Source: a virus. Taken from it: a stretch of 64,000 nucleotides of DNA. Location of the stretch: positions 1-64,000 of IMG/VR virus record IMGVR_UViG_3300042889_001061. One strand, written 5' to 3'. Made by a program: the position numbers and the translations under genes. Positions 1 through 8,005 of the stretch are shown here, piece by piece (position 1 is the first letter of the stretch; each line of letters begins with the position of its first letter). Below the pieces are notes generated by a model. The model was not told where the DNA came from and did no database searches. It saw nothing but the letters and a program-made list of their open reading frames with translations.

Positions 1-1
1 T

Positions 2-322
2 ATTAGTTACAACAGTTCAACTGGTGTGATTTCTAATGCAGGTGTTACTAGCTTGAACGGTTCAACAGGTGCTAAAACACTTGCTCACTATCATGCTACA
101 TACCAAACAGTATCAGCAGGCCAAGAAACAGCAAACGTTTCTGGTGCTGTTACATTTACATTTGCTGATCTAAGCGGTAGCGTACATCACATGGTGTTAT
201 TAAACCGTGTTCCATTGCGTCCAACAGAGTACAGCGTAAGCGGTACAACGTTGACTATTGCTAGTGGTACAGGTCTAGCAGAAGGTGACGAAATCGAAGT
301 TACAGGTAGCAAATTAAGCTAA
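2..322 (+). CDS. Tail fibre or other virion protein, C-terminal part (partial)
   Basis: The reading frame is open from the left edge of the window, so only the last 106 residues are seen and the start lies outside. The visible part is rich in Ser, Thr, Gly and Val. It has a fibre-like phrase (YNSSTGVISNAG) followed by a small beta-rich domain that ends EGDEIEVTGSK. Such short Thr/Gly beta repeats are usual in myovirus fibre and baseplate-attached proteins. The next gene is also a fibre, which supports a tail-tip role. The exact function cannot be read from the fragment. Confidence 0.6.
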   Translation: MSYNSSTGVISNAGVTSLNGSTGAKTLAHYHATYQTVSAGQETANVSGAVTFTFADLSGSVHHMVLLNRVPLRPTEYSVSGTTLTIASGTGLAEGDEIEVTGSKLS

Positions 323-337
323 TCTAACTAGTCAAAT

Positions 338-409
338 GCAAGGGGTTGCCAAACCCCTTGCTGATGCGCTGATTAATAATCAGTGGCTATGGGAATAAAT
401 GATTATTCC
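338..409 (+). terminator. Terminator-like hairpin cluster
   Basis: A strong stem pairs GCAAGGGGTT (338-347) with AACCCCTTGC (352-361) around a 4-nt loop. Two weaker stems follow: CTGAT/ATCAG at about 369-383, and GGAATAA/TTATTCC at 392-409. There is no clear U-tract, so this may stop transcription inefficiently or stabilise the 3' end of the upstream fibre mRNA. Confidence 0.55.
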
Positions 410-443
410 TTCGAACTAGTTTAACTCTTTAAGGAGAAATAAA

Positions 444-1331
444 ATGGCAAAACGCGAATTACGAAGTGCAGGTACTACAGCAGTCCAGGCACTTGATTCA
501 ACAAAGAACTATAAGCTAAACACATCAGGTTCTTTAGTTGAATCAACAGGTACCCCAGGCGGTACCGAAATTGTTTTCTCAGGTAGCAAGTCTAGCTTGC
601 GCCGTTTGGCAGATTTAGAGCGTAACGTTTCTATTCTTGCTGCCAAAGCACTATCAGACGACGGTTCAGGTTCTGGTGAATCAGGTGACGTTAGCTATGC
701 ACAAAAAGCAGGTAAGTGGAGTTCATCACGTACAATTACATTAGCAGGTGATTTGTCGGGTAACGTCAGTATTGACGGAAGCTCGGGTGTAACATTGACT
801 GCAACTATTGCTGCCAACTCTGTTGCACTTGGTACAGATACAACTGGTAACTACATGTCTGGTGTAACAGCCGGTACAGGTATCAGTGTAAGCCACACAG
901 CAGGCGAAGGCTCAACAGCTACAATTACTAACAGCTTGTCAACAAGTGGTGGTTCAATTGGTGGCAATTTGTCAGTAACTGGTAGTATTACTGCTAGTGG
1001 TGAGATCACAGCTTACTTCTCTGACGAACGCTTGAAGCAAGATATTGCTCCAATTCAAGATGCGTTGAGCAAAGTTATGGCAATTGGTGGTTACACATAC
1101 AAGGCCAACGAATTAGCTCACGAATTAGGTGTTTCACGTTATGATAACCAAATTGGTTTATTGGCAGGTGAAGTTGAAGCAGTTATGCCAGAATTGGTAA
1201 CACAATCTGCATTGGCTGGTTACAAAACTATTCGTTATGACAAAGTTGTATCCGTGCTAGTTGAAGCTATTAAAGAGCAACAAGCTATGATTGAAGAACT
1301 TCGTAAGGATATGAAAAAGACTTTACATTAA
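444..1331 (+). CDS. Tail fibre protein with C-terminal S74 intramolecular chaperone
   Basis: This 295-residue virion protein has a long Ser/Thr/Gly-rich beta region (about residues 30-185), typical of a trimeric fibre shaft. It is followed by a peptidase S74 domain (about 190-295). The S74 signature SDERLKQDI is present; in characterised endosialidase-type fibres the chaperone cuts itself off at the Ser of this motif after trimerisation. The second S74 element (IGLLAGEVEAVMPELV) and the final helix (YDKVVSVLVEAIKEQ) are also clear. The start is set by AAGGAG 8 nt upstream. It probably forms a receptor-binding or fibre component together with the preceding gene. Confidence 0.85.
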   Translation: MAKRELRSAGTTAVQALDSTKNYKLNTSGSLVESTGTPGGTEIVFSGSKSSLRRLADLERNVSILAAKALSDDGSGSGESGDVSYAQKAGKWSSSRTITLAGDLSGNVSIDGSSGVTLTATIAANSVALGTDTTGNYMSGVTAGTGISVSHTAGEGSTATITNSLSTSGGSIGGNLSVTGSITASGEITAYFSDERLKQDIAPIQDALSKVMAIGGYTYKANELAHELGVSRYDNQIGLLAGEVEAVMPELVTQSALAGYKTIRYDKVVSVLVEAIKEQQAMIEELRKDMKKTLH

Positions 1332-1340
1332 TTTGTAGAA

Positions 1341-1366
1341 TAAGAAGGGAGGAAACTCCCTTCTTA
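1341..1366 (+). terminator. Hairpin terminator after the S74 fibre gene
   Basis: A perfect 11-bp stem pairs TAAGAAGGGAG with CTCCCTTCTTA around a GAAA loop, 10 nt after the fibre stop codon. A U-tract is lacking. Confidence 0.6.
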
Positions 1367-1387
1367 TAAGTCAAAATCATTATTTAC

Positions 1388-1395
1388 GATAAATA
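1388..1395 (+). promoter_or_regulatory. Late promoter box GATAAATA
   Basis: The sequence matches the T4 late box (TATAAATA) at 7 of 8 positions. It lies 20 nt before the next start codon and inside a palindrome, ATTATTTA-CGA-TAAATAAT (1379-1397). Confidence 0.7.
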
Positions 1396-1415
1396 ATTCA
1401 ATAGGAGATTTATAA

Positions 1416-1610
1416 ATGGCATTATTACCAGCAACAGGCAGCGAAATTGTAATGGGTCGTGTGCGTAAAGCATACACCAACATCACGCCAGGTGCGGGAC
1501 AAAACATTACATTGAGTGGCACATTAGGCGGATTGATTGGTCAATCAGCTGGAACTCAAATTAGTTTAAGTTCTAGATTCGGCGGTCAGACAACACCTTA
1601 CGCACATTAA
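1416..1610 (+). CDS. Small late protein, probably virion
   Basis: A 64-residue protein with no recognised family. It is Gly/Thr/Ser-rich with few charges (for example GAGQNITLSGTLGGLIG), as in small structural or decoration proteins. It has a late box 20 nt upstream, a good AGGAG ribosome site, and its own terminator downstream. This monocistronic late layout suggests high expression late in infection. Function is unknown. Confidence 0.6.
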   Translation: MALLPATGSEIVMGRVRKAYTNITPGAGQNITLSGTLGGLIGQSAGTQISLSSRFGGQTTPYAH

Positions 1611-1626
1611 TTTTAAGATAGTAGAT

Positions 1627-1656
1627 TATAAATACCTTGAATAACATCAAGGTATT
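1627..1656 (+). promoter_or_regulatory. Late promoter overlapping a terminator hairpin
   Basis: TATAAATA (1627-1634) is a perfect T4 late box. It overlaps the left arm of a perfect 10-bp stem, AATACCTTGA (1631-1640) / TCAAGGTATT (1647-1656), followed by a T run. Read-through RNA forms the hairpin and would terminate or hide the AAGG (1649-1652) that serves the start at 1662. RNA begun at the late box (about 1640) lacks the left arm. Confidence 0.65.
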
Positions 1657-1661
1657 TTTTT

Positions 1662-2249
1662 ATGACCACAAAAAAGACAACTGCTAAACCAACAAATAAC
1701 AGGTATAAAGAATTGCTAGATTCTTGCCCGTTTCATGTTCTCAGTGATTTTGAACAAGAAAATTTTAATAATCTCACAGGATCGGCATATTCGCGTTCTG
1801 TTATAGATATAATTAATAAAATTAGAAAGATCGACAGTGATCTGGAAACAGAAACTCGAACTTTTGAAAAACAGTGTTTAGAAGAAGAAAAATCTAAACT
1901 ACTAAAAATTCTAGATCAACAGGATACTGCAACATTAACGGACGCTGTTAATAATTGGCAAGATTCCGAACAAGACTATTGGGTAAACTTTTTAGGCAAA
2001 CAGGCCGCTATAGAGTTATTAACTTTCGGAAGACCCACAGTTGAAACTATGAGCAAAATGGTCAAGCTACCCGAAGACTTATATATCAAGTCCACACAAA
2101 TTTGCGTTAAATTAGCAAATGCAATTAAAGTTGCCACAGCCAACGCTGAAATGGAAATTGGAATTTCAGCCCCAGAGCCAACACAAACCGAATCTAACTC
2201 TAAAGAACAAGCCCCAGCTAAGAAATTGCTGTTAAAGAAAATTAAATGA
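1662..2249 (+). CDS. Hypothetical protein with helical middle and Lys-rich ends
   Basis: 195 residues, no recognised family. A Lys/Thr-rich N-terminus leads into a helical, charge-rich middle (residues 45-110, probable coiled coil around LETETRTFEKQCLEEEKSKL). A Pro/Lys-rich tail ends in KKLLLKKIK. It is transcribed from the late box at 1627 and overlaps the downstream glycosyltransferase by 4 nt, so the two are probably translationally coupled. It could be a chaperone or virion-associated protein for the fibre cluster; no direct evidence. Confidence 0.6.
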   Translation: MTTKKTTAKPTNNRYKELLDSCPFHVLSDFEQENFNNLTGSAYSRSVIDIINKIRKIDSDLETETRTFEKQCLEEEKSKLLKILDQQDTATLTDAVNNWQDSEQDYWVNFLGKQAAIELLTFGRPTVETMSKMVKLPEDLYIKSTQICVKLANAIKVATANAEMEIGISAPEPTQTESNSKEQAPAKKLLLKKIK

Positions 2250-2884
2250 CAAACAAATACTCTGAAATAAAGTTGGCAATATGTATACCAGCTAGAGACC
2301 AGATGCACACCGCGACTAGTTATTGCTTGTACAATCTTGCTAGCCTGTTAGCTGAATTGGAAATTGATAACAAACTCTTTATAAGTCCAGGAACTTTGAT
2401 TGTAAATCAGCGTTATGAACTTGTTAAGTCGGCACAAGAATGGGAAGCAACTCATGTTATGTTTATTGACAGTGACATGGAATTTGAACCATATCATGTA
2501 ATTAATTTATTGGATTTCGATGAAGACATTGTTGGTGCCGCTTACAGCAAACGTGTTGCGCCGTTTATTACAACAGCATGGACAGAAATTGACGCTTGGG
2601 ATACGCACGTACGATGCGACGAACAAACAGACAGTCACATCAAAGTGGCAGCAATGGGCCTAGGTTTTTGTTTAATTAAAACTCCAGTGTTTAAGAAAAT
2701 TAAACAGCCTTGGTTTGAAATAGGCTACTATGACGGTCACTACACAGGTGAAGACATTGAGTTTTTTAGAAAATGTATCAGCACAGATATTTGGCTTGAT
2801 GTACAAACAACCTGTGAGTTAGGCCATCTTGGTACTAAAAGTTATAAAGTCGATGACGGTATTGAAGTAGACCTTGAAACTTAA
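2246..2884 (+). CDS. Family 2-like glycosyltransferase (GT-A fold)
   Basis: The protein begins with the beta-strand and loop typical of GT-A enzymes (KLAICIPARDQ) and carries the metal and nucleotide-sugar binding DxD motif as FIDSDMEF (D75-x-D77). A later YTGEDIEFFRK segment matches the ED acceptor-site motif common in GT2 enzymes. At 212 residues it is a minimal catalytic domain without membrane segments, so it is probably cytoplasmic. Next to tail fibre genes it may glycosylate virion proteins, or alter host surface sugars; the substrate cannot be told. The minus-strand gene from the other side overlaps its last 50 nt. Confidence 0.75.
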   Translation: MTNKYSEIKLAICIPARDQMHTATSYCLYNLASLLAELEIDNKLFISPGTLIVNQRYELVKSAQEWEATHVMFIDSDMEFEPYHVINLLDFDEDIVGAAYSKRVAPFITTAWTEIDAWDTHVRCDEQTDSHIKVAAMGLGFCLIKTPVFKKIKQPWFEIGYYDGHYTGEDIEFFRKCISTDIWLDVQTTCELGHLGTKSYKVDDGIEVDLET

Positions 2885-3221
2885 CCAGCCACTTGGTGAG
2901 TATAATTAAATTATAATCTGTGGCTACAGTAACATCATCTTCCACAGATTTTTGAATCTCTAAATCTTTTTTAATAAGCTCGATTAGTAAGTCCAAAGTA
3001 TTATCTGCCATTAAATTTATTATCAACGGATGCTCGACTAATTCCATGTTAAGAAGATGCACAGTCTGCAAGTACCAACGCTCTGCATAACTGACTTCTT
3101 GTTTGAACAAGCTATTCAGCAAGGGATTGTCTAATCGACGATCCCAACAATGATATAAATCAACGCTTTTAAATCGTCGTAGTTTTATCTTTTTCGGGAA
3201 TGGAATTATCTCTGCTGACAT
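2835..3221 (-). CDS. Hypothetical protein, last gene of the gp14-gp15-Nudix operon
   Basis: 128 residues from the start chosen at MSAEIIPFPKK; an in-frame ATG exists 12 nt earlier. It is helical, with a Lys/Arg-rich N-terminus and an acidic middle. No family is recognised. It overlaps the Nudix gene by about 50 nt upstream and the convergent glycosyltransferase by 50 nt downstream, which is dense even for a phage. It is probably translated from the minus-strand neck operon. Confidence 0.55.
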   Translation of the reverse strand: MSAEIIPFPKKIKLRRFKSVDLYHCWDRRLDNPLLNSLFKQEVSYAERWYLQTVHLLNMELVEHPLIINLMADNTLDLLIELIKKDLEIQKSVEDDVTVATDYNLIILTKWLVKFQGLLQYRHRLYNF

Positions 3222-3669
3222 TCTTCTTATCAATCCAACTATAGAAGTTTTTAAATTTTTTAATTAGTCTGCTAGAACTAATCATTTGTCTTGCTTTTGG
3301 ATGCAATGGGCTGGGTAAACTATCTATGCTAGTCCATGCATAGCCTGCATTCTCCCAATTAAGCTCGGGTATAAATTCTTTGTTAACCAACACCACAAAA
3401 GTATCATAGACAAAATCTTTACTTCGACTTTGATATCTATGCAACGGTATTATTTTTTTTATTTTAATTAGTTGAAGTTCTTCTTGTAACTCTCTACGTA
3501 GTCCGTTGATTTCTGATTCATCGGCTTCAACTTTACCTCCGGCAAACGTCCAAGTGTTAGGATAGCTTTCTTGAGGACTGCGTAACACTGTCATAACTCG
3601 TCCAGAGTCTTCGCTGACTATAATAGCCCCAACGCCTCTAAACTGTTTCAAAGATAAATTCTCCACCAT
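3169..3669 (-). CDS. Nudix hydrolase
   Basis: 166 residues. The Nudix box (G-x5-E-x7-R-E-x2-E-E) spans about residues 45-64: GGKVEADESE followed by LRRELQEEL. The Gly near the end of the classical box is replaced by Gln. The N-terminal strand VGAIIVSEDSGRVMTVLRS is typical of mutT-like enzymes. The family hydrolyses nucleoside diphosphates linked to another group (oxidised dNTPs, NADH, ADP-ribose and others); substrate not predictable here. It lies downstream of gp15 with a 22-nt overlap, an unusual place for a housekeeping-type enzyme among neck genes. Confidence 0.85.
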   Translation of the reverse strand: MVENLSLKQFRGVGAIIVSEDSGRVMTVLRSPQESYPNTWTFAGGKVEADESEINGLRRELQEELQLIKIKKIIPLHRYQSRSKDFVYDTFVVLVNKEFIPELNWENAGYAWTSIDSLPSPLHPKARQMISSSRLIKKFKNFYSWIDKKNVSRDNSIPEKDKTTTI

Positions 3670-5003
3670 CCGTTTTGGTATGTGCCTTCGAAGACACTAA
3701 TCCACTGACCTGATCGCCACTCGTACAATATTCCAGTAGTTGTATTTAATACAATGGCATCAGTATTAGCAGATGAATTAAAACTTACAATCCAGTTACT
3801 GCCATTGTATTGTATAATATCATTGGCCTTAGCATCTGTTACACCCCAGAAATTATTATTAGGCACATCTTCTAATACTAGATAACGTTGTCCTGTTATT
3901 GCCGCAGGTAAATTTCTGCCAGGAGCAACACGGCTAGGATTAATGATTGCATTGATAGCCGCTAAACTAGCACTGGGCAAACTATCTTGATCAACATCTA
4001 TGACAGCAACATTAGGATTATCTGCGTCTATTTCTGCAACAGTGGCAACAATATCATTGTTGGGATCACTGGGATCACTGCCTCGTCGTAGACGTAGATT
4101 ACTAATACCTAATCTTAAATCACCAAATGGTGTTAATAAAGTTTCCCATGATAGTAAGTTGCCGTCTTCGTCAGTGAGCCCACCTGCTTTGTTTAAAAGA
4201 GTGGCACGATCGCCTTCTATTCTGACCTGCAATTTTAAATTTTCAAATGTAACCACTACCCATTGTTTGTTTGGTATAGGGTCATCTTCAATCCAATCTA
4301 ATGGATCTTCTTCTTTTAATTTTTTAATTTCATTTAAAATTGTATGTATAAGTGTTTGACGTTTAACTTTGGCCGGAGGATTAATTAATATAGGAATGTT
4401 AAAATTTAATGCTGCAACATCGATGATGTCGTCGGTGCCCTGAGGAACTTGTCGAACACTCCATATAACGTTGACTAATTCGGTGTAGGTTAAGTTGCTC
4501 CAGTCAAAGGGATTGCTGTTGGATTTTAAGTTAATACTGGGATTAAATAATACCAATAATTGTTCTATTAATTGTAGCTTTTGATCTGTGTTACTGGTCC
4601 ATATATCTACTTGTACTGTTAAGTCATAAGGCACTGGCATATAGCGTTCTACAGTATACGTATTACCTACTTCGCCTTCGATGTAATCTCCAGTTGCGGG
4701 ATCGACTTTCTTTTCGTAGACTTGAACTTTGCTAACGTGAGTGGGATTACTTCTACGCTCGGCACTGATCTGTAAATCGGTTACATACACACTGATAAAT
4801 GGAACAGTATTAATCATGTTCTCACTTTGATTTTTTAGTATGTGAGCGGCCATACGATTAATGTCGCCATAGCGCACAGGCACTTGAATATAACTTTCGT
4901 TGCCGTTTCGATCTTTGCCAGTTTTAACTGAAAATCCCCCTAGTATACGCATAAACTGGGTTAGGTATTTTCTTATTTGTTCATCGTAAAAATATTGTTG
5001 CAT
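3648..5003 (-). CDS. gp15: Tail sheath stabiliser and completion protein (T4 gp15-like) with C-terminal extension
   Basis: The first 250 residues follow the T4 gp15 pattern: YDEQIRKYLTQFMRILGGF, a VPVRYGD strand, then VPYDLTVQVDIWTSNTDQ and LVLFNPSINL. In T4, gp15 forms a hexameric ring that caps the sheath and tube and docks the head. T4 gp15 has 272 residues and this protein has 451. The extra part (about 330-451) holds a module with GQRYLVLED, then FWGVTDAKANDIIQYNGSNW, resembling the DUF2793-like and surface modules of phage tails. It follows gp14 by 2 nt in one operon. Confidence 0.8.
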   Translation of the reverse strand: MQQYFYDEQIRKYLTQFMRILGGFSVKTGKDRNGNESYIQVPVRYGDINRMAAHILKNQSENMINTVPFISVYVTDLQISAERRSNPTHVSKVQVYEKKVDPATGDYIEGEVGNTYTVERYMPVPYDLTVQVDIWTSNTDQKLQLIEQLLVLFNPSINLKSNSNPFDWSNLTYTELVNVIWSVRQVPQGTDDIIDVAALNFNIPILINPPAKVKRQTLIHTILNEIKKLKEEDPLDWIEDDPIPNKQWVVVTFENLKLQVRIEGDRATLLNKAGGLTDEDGNLLSWETLLTPFGDLRLGISNLRLRRGSDPSDPNNDIVATVAEIDADNPNVAVIDVDQDSLPSASLAAINAIINPSRVAPGRNLPAAITGQRYLVLEDVPNNNFWGVTDAKANDIIQYNGSNWIVSFNSSANTDAIVLNTTTGILYEWRSGQWISVFEGTYQNGWWRIYL

Positions 5004-5005
5004 AA

Positions 5006-6052
5006 TTAAAAATCTGATTTGGGTAATACTACTTGGCTCAGTGCTTGACGTTCTGGGAATTCTTGATTACCAACAACAGTGACAGCATCATTATTGATAA
5101 AGCCAGCGGCATTGAGAACTTTATCTCTTAGGTCAACTGGTCCATTATCAGTTTGCATACGTTGCCAACGTGTTCCACGATACGCAAACAATGCCGCGGG
5201 TTTGTAGTCTGTGCGTAAAAAGAAATCACCTTGTTTTGGAGTTAAAGGGAAACTTAGGCCCGAGTCTAATGCTTCTCCGTGATTATAAGTTGGATCAGCA
5301 TCTGCTTGATAAGGCTTGGTTGTGTTCTGCAATATATTACTGCCATCATCTAAAATAGTAGGTGCAAGCTGTTCGCCGCGAGCAATAATAGCTTTGGATA
5401 TTTCCAGTTCTTTTTGATACGTGCTCAATGCATCTTTTAATGTGTCAACACCATTGTCTGTGGGCTGTGATAAAATATCTCTATACTCTTGAGCATCAGT
5501 CATTGGGCTGGCTTTAATGCGCCAAATGTGTGGATACCAAGTTTGACTAAAACCTTCTGCGGCACGACTAGCATCTTGAATAACGTAGAACTTATTAATA
5601 GCTGGCTTGGTTTCGTCCAATAATAAATCATCTCGAATATGCGGTAGTTCTAATACGTCACCGGCCATGAGTTTTCTGCCCATACGTTCAACCATGTCAT
5701 TGGTATGGAAAGAGATATAGATAGTATCAGCACTTAAAAACAAACCGAATTGTGTTAAGTCAAAGTCTTGATCTCCGACATTATAAACTCCGCGAAGTTC
5801 ATATATATCAGGATCATAAATTCTATCACGATTTTCTAAGAATAACAAGTCTTGAATCTTAGTTTCGTTGAGAATGTCGTCGGCTCTATAGTTAGGCTTG
5901 GTCGGATCATTACTGGCACCCTGATCAGCAGGTTGTAAATATTTGTGGATCAACACACCAGTTCCGCCTACCAAAAATTGTTCACGGATAAGTCTATCCA
6001 TGAAATGGTAGTCGTTAGTTTTTTCAGGTTTCCACAGGCTTAGTCTTGGCAT
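5006..6052 (-). CDS. gp14: Neck protein (T4 gp14-like)
   Basis: 348 residues (T4 gp14 has 256). The N-terminal FMDRLIREQFLVGGTGVLIH, the ILNETKIQDLLFLENRDRI region and the GDVLELPHIRD and FYVIQDASRAAEG strands match the gp14 neck family, which joins head and tail with gp13. Extra sequence near residues 265-300 contains GDFFLRTDYKPAALFAYRG, like the repeated module in the sheath and gp15. Its late box lies only 8 nt upstream and no Shine-Dalgarno is visible. Confidence 0.75.
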   Translation of the reverse strand: MPRLSLWKPEKTNDYHFMDRLIREQFLVGGTGVLIHKYLQPADQGASNDPTKPNYRADDILNETKIQDLLFLENRDRIYDPDIYELRGVYNVGDQDFDLTQFGLFLSADTIYISFHTNDMVERMGRKLMAGDVLELPHIRDDLLLDETKPAINKFYVIQDASRAAEGFSQTWYPHIWRIKASPMTDAQEYRDILSQPTDNGVDTLKDALSTYQKELEISKAIIARGEQLAPTILDDGSNILQNTTKPYQADADPTYNHGEALDSGLSFPLTPKQGDFFLRTDYKPAALFAYRGTRWQRMQTDNGPVDLRDKVLNAAGFINNDAVTVVGNQEFPERQALSQVVLPKSDF

Positions 6053-6060
6053 AGTAATAC

Positions 6061-6068
6061 TATTTACC
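6061..6068 (-). promoter_or_regulatory. Late promoter box GGTAAATA (minus strand)
   Basis: It reads GGTAAATA on the minus strand and ends 8 nt before the gp14 ATG. It would drive the operon gp14, gp15, Nudix hydrolase and the 128-residue gene with an extremely short leader. Confidence 0.6.
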
Positions 6069-6109
6069 TATAACTTTTAATTGGCTACACAGAGAAAATT
6101 CTGGTTTAA

Positions 6110-6138
6110 TTGACATAAATTCACTCTTGTAGTATAAT
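6110..6138 (+). promoter_or_regulatory. Consensus sigma70 promoter
   Basis: TTGACA (6110-6115), 17-nt spacer, TATAAT (6133-6138): perfect at both hexamers. The start site is expected near 6145, giving a leader of about 20 nt with GGAGAG before the next gene. Confidence 0.9.
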
Positions 6139-6165
6139 ATACTATACACACAAATTGGAGAGAGT

Positions 6166-6600
6166 ATGATGGAATATGATGTGGATGCGGACAATCCAAA
6201 AATTAAAAAGTTTTTAAACAGTTTAATGCCATCGTTTATTGAGCAGTTGGGACTAGTTAATAGCAAACGAGCAGTTCTAGTAAAAGTTACTAAAGACTTG
6301 GATGATGATTTCCAAGGTGCTACAATGAATATCGAGCTAGCCGATTGTATGATGGTATTGATTAAAGCACCAAAGCGTCTTACACCAATGCGATTGATGG
6401 AAATGTCTACCACTTTAGCACACGAAATGGTACATGTTAAACAACTGGCTAAAGGGCAAATGAAATTCCTTCCAAATGAAGCTAGGATTTGGAAAGGTAA
6501 ACGCTACAGCAAGAAAACAAAGTATTTAGATCAGCCTTGGGAATTGGATGCGTTCTCAAAACAAGAAATCCTGTTGCGTAGGGCAATTGACACAAAATAG
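6166..6600 (+). CDS. SprT-like HExxH zinc metallopeptidase-like protein
   Basis: 144 residues with the zinc-protease motif LAHEMVHVKQ (H86, E87, H90) and a downstream PWELDAFSKQE segment whose Glu could supply the third ligand. This layout occurs in small SprT-like or DUF-type phage metalloproteins. The N-terminal half (residues 1-70) is a mixed alpha/beta region leading to the metal helix. Expression is from a perfect sigma70 promoter, so it is early. Whether it is a protease or only a metal-binding fold is not certain; the target is unknown. Confidence 0.65.
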   Translation: MMEYDVDADNPKIKKFLNSLMPSFIEQLGLVNSKRAVLVKVTKDLDDDFQGATMNIELADCMMVLIKAPKRLTPMRLMEMSTTLAHEMVHVKQLAKGQMKFLPNEARIWKGKRYSKKTKYLDQPWELDAFSKQEILLRRAIDTK

Positions 6601-6615
6601 AAGTTAGTGTATAAT
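6587..6615 (+). promoter_or_regulatory. Consensus sigma70 promoter
   Basis: TTGACA (6587-6592), 17-nt spacer, TATAAT (6610-6615). The -35 lies inside the end of the upstream gene. Confidence 0.9.
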
Positions 6616-6637
6616 TACATTTTTACTAGGAGCAAGT

Positions 6638-7834
6638 ATGGCTACCAAAAAAACAGTTAAACAAACAAGCACAGATAAATTAGCATGGCGCTACGAGCCC
6701 CCGGCCAAAACAATCGTCTACCGAGAAGTAGATGTCAAGTATGTTGGCGAGGAGCCAACTTACCCTAGCGTAGAAGAACAACAGGCCTGGACTGACAGCG
6801 AGTACAGGACACAGGTCATGCGTACACTTAATTGGTATGCACACACACAAGACAAAAAGAAAAGCGCAGAATGGCTTAGCCAATTCCTTGCACGTAATCC
6901 ACGTCGCCAAAAAACAGCAGATGCAGTTCGTCGTGGCGATGTGTGGCCCGGTACCACAGTAGGATTTGCACTAAGAGCAGGCCGTGTTGGTTTGGCACTA
7001 CGTTTTGGCACACTACGTACTTTGGTCAAACAACTTAAACAAGCAGACAAAGGTGTCGACACTTCTACTCAAGTTGTAGAAGTTGTAGTAGACGACAAAC
7101 CAAAGTTTAACATACAAGAACGCATGGCAGAAAAGACGTCAGAGTTCTTGGGAGAACTAGAAGGTCGCTTTGATGACTTTATTGCGGAGTTTAAAGGTGA
7201 GCCTAAACTAGTGGAGTTGATGACACAAATGAATGTGCCAGCAGTACAGGTTAAAACTGTAACAGAGTTCATCAGCAAAAAGATCTCAGAATTTGAAGAA
7301 GTCAACAACAGCAAAGATCCTCAGGTATTAGAAGCTTACAAGCATTTAGGCAAGCGCCAGATTACTGCCATGGTTAAATGGTGGACACAGGCTCTAACAG
7401 ATGCTAACAGCTACAATGTAGTTAAGAAAGCTGCCAAGGCTCCACGTAAAAAGAAAGCAGTACTGCCAGAAAAGGTAGTGGCTAAATTGAAGTACGCAAA
7501 AGAGTTTAAAGAGCTGGCTCTCAAAAGTGCGGATCCGACTACAATCCTTACAGCACAAGAGCTGTGGGTCTACAATACTAAGACACGCAAGTTGGGTATC
7601 TATATTGCAGACCAATATGCAGGTACACTAACAGTTAAGAACAGTTCTATTATGGGATTTGATGCCACAGCAAGTGTGCAAAAGACACTACGCAAGCCAA
7701 AAGAACAGATTAAAGAGTTTACTGCAAATGGCAAGCCTGCCGCTAAGAAATGGTTTAAAGGAATTAAAAGCACAGAGATCAAACTTAATGGCCGTATAAG
7801 TACAGATGTAATTTTGTTAAAGGTATACAAATGA
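6638..7834 (+). CDS. Large hypothetical early protein
   Basis: 398 residues, no recognised function. The N-terminal 110 residues are rich in Lys and aromatic residues (WRYEPPAKTIVYREV; YRTQVMRTLNWYAHTQDKKK). The middle (150-260) is helical and acidic. A Lys-rich linker (KKAAKAPRKKKAVLPEK) leads to a C-terminal beta-rich domain with LWVYNTKTRKLGIYIADQYAG, which looks like a small nucleic-acid-binding fold but is not diagnostic. The start has AGGAGC 7 nt upstream and its own perfect promoter. The lipoprotein gene starts inside its stop codon. Confidence 0.65.
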   Translation: MATKKTVKQTSTDKLAWRYEPPAKTIVYREVDVKYVGEEPTYPSVEEQQAWTDSEYRTQVMRTLNWYAHTQDKKKSAEWLSQFLARNPRRQKTADAVRRGDVWPGTTVGFALRAGRVGLALRFGTLRTLVKQLKQADKGVDTSTQVVEVVVDDKPKFNIQERMAEKTSEFLGELEGRFDDFIAEFKGEPKLVELMTQMNVPAVQVKTVTEFISKKISEFEEVNNSKDPQVLEAYKHLGKRQITAMVKWWTQALTDANSYNVVKKAAKAPRKKKAVLPEKVVAKLKYAKEFKELALKSADPTTILTAQELWVYNTKTRKLGIYIADQYAGTLTVKNSSIMGFDATASVQKTLRKPKEQIKEFTANGKPAAKKWFKGIKSTEIKLNGRISTDVILLKVYK

Positions 7835-8004
7835 AATACTTAATTTTAGTTTTAGCATTATGGCTGACAGCCTGTGGAGGCTCTTCGAGTACTCCACAAT
7901 CTAATCCTTTTCAAGAAGTGTCGAGTAAACCGTTACCTGAACAACCGGTTGCGCCTGCGCCAACCGATCCGTTTGCTCCTGTCTTAAAAAAGAATGGCGG
8001 CTAA
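7831..8004 (+). CDS. Small lipoprotein
   Basis: 57 residues: MKYLILVLALWLTAC is a lipoprotein signal with the lipobox LTAC at C15. It is followed by a Ser/Pro-rich tail (PEQPVAPAPTDPFAPV) with no folded domain. It starts in the stop codon of the upstream gene (ATGA overlap) and ends 1 nt before the secreted lyase-like gene. It is therefore probably lipid-anchored in the periplasm and co-expressed with that enzyme. A spanin-like or entry-exclusion role is possible but not shown. Confidence 0.7.
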   Translation: MKYLILVLALWLTACGGSSSTPQSNPFQEVSSKPLPEQPVAPAPTDPFAPVLKKNGG

Positions 8005-8005
8005 T

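Noticed and set aside
6680-7830. Several minus-strand open frames of 70-100 codons opposite the large early gene at 6638
   Set aside because: They are shadows: Cys/Leu/Ser-rich with no ribosome sites, and the plus strand has a perfect promoter and a coherent protein.
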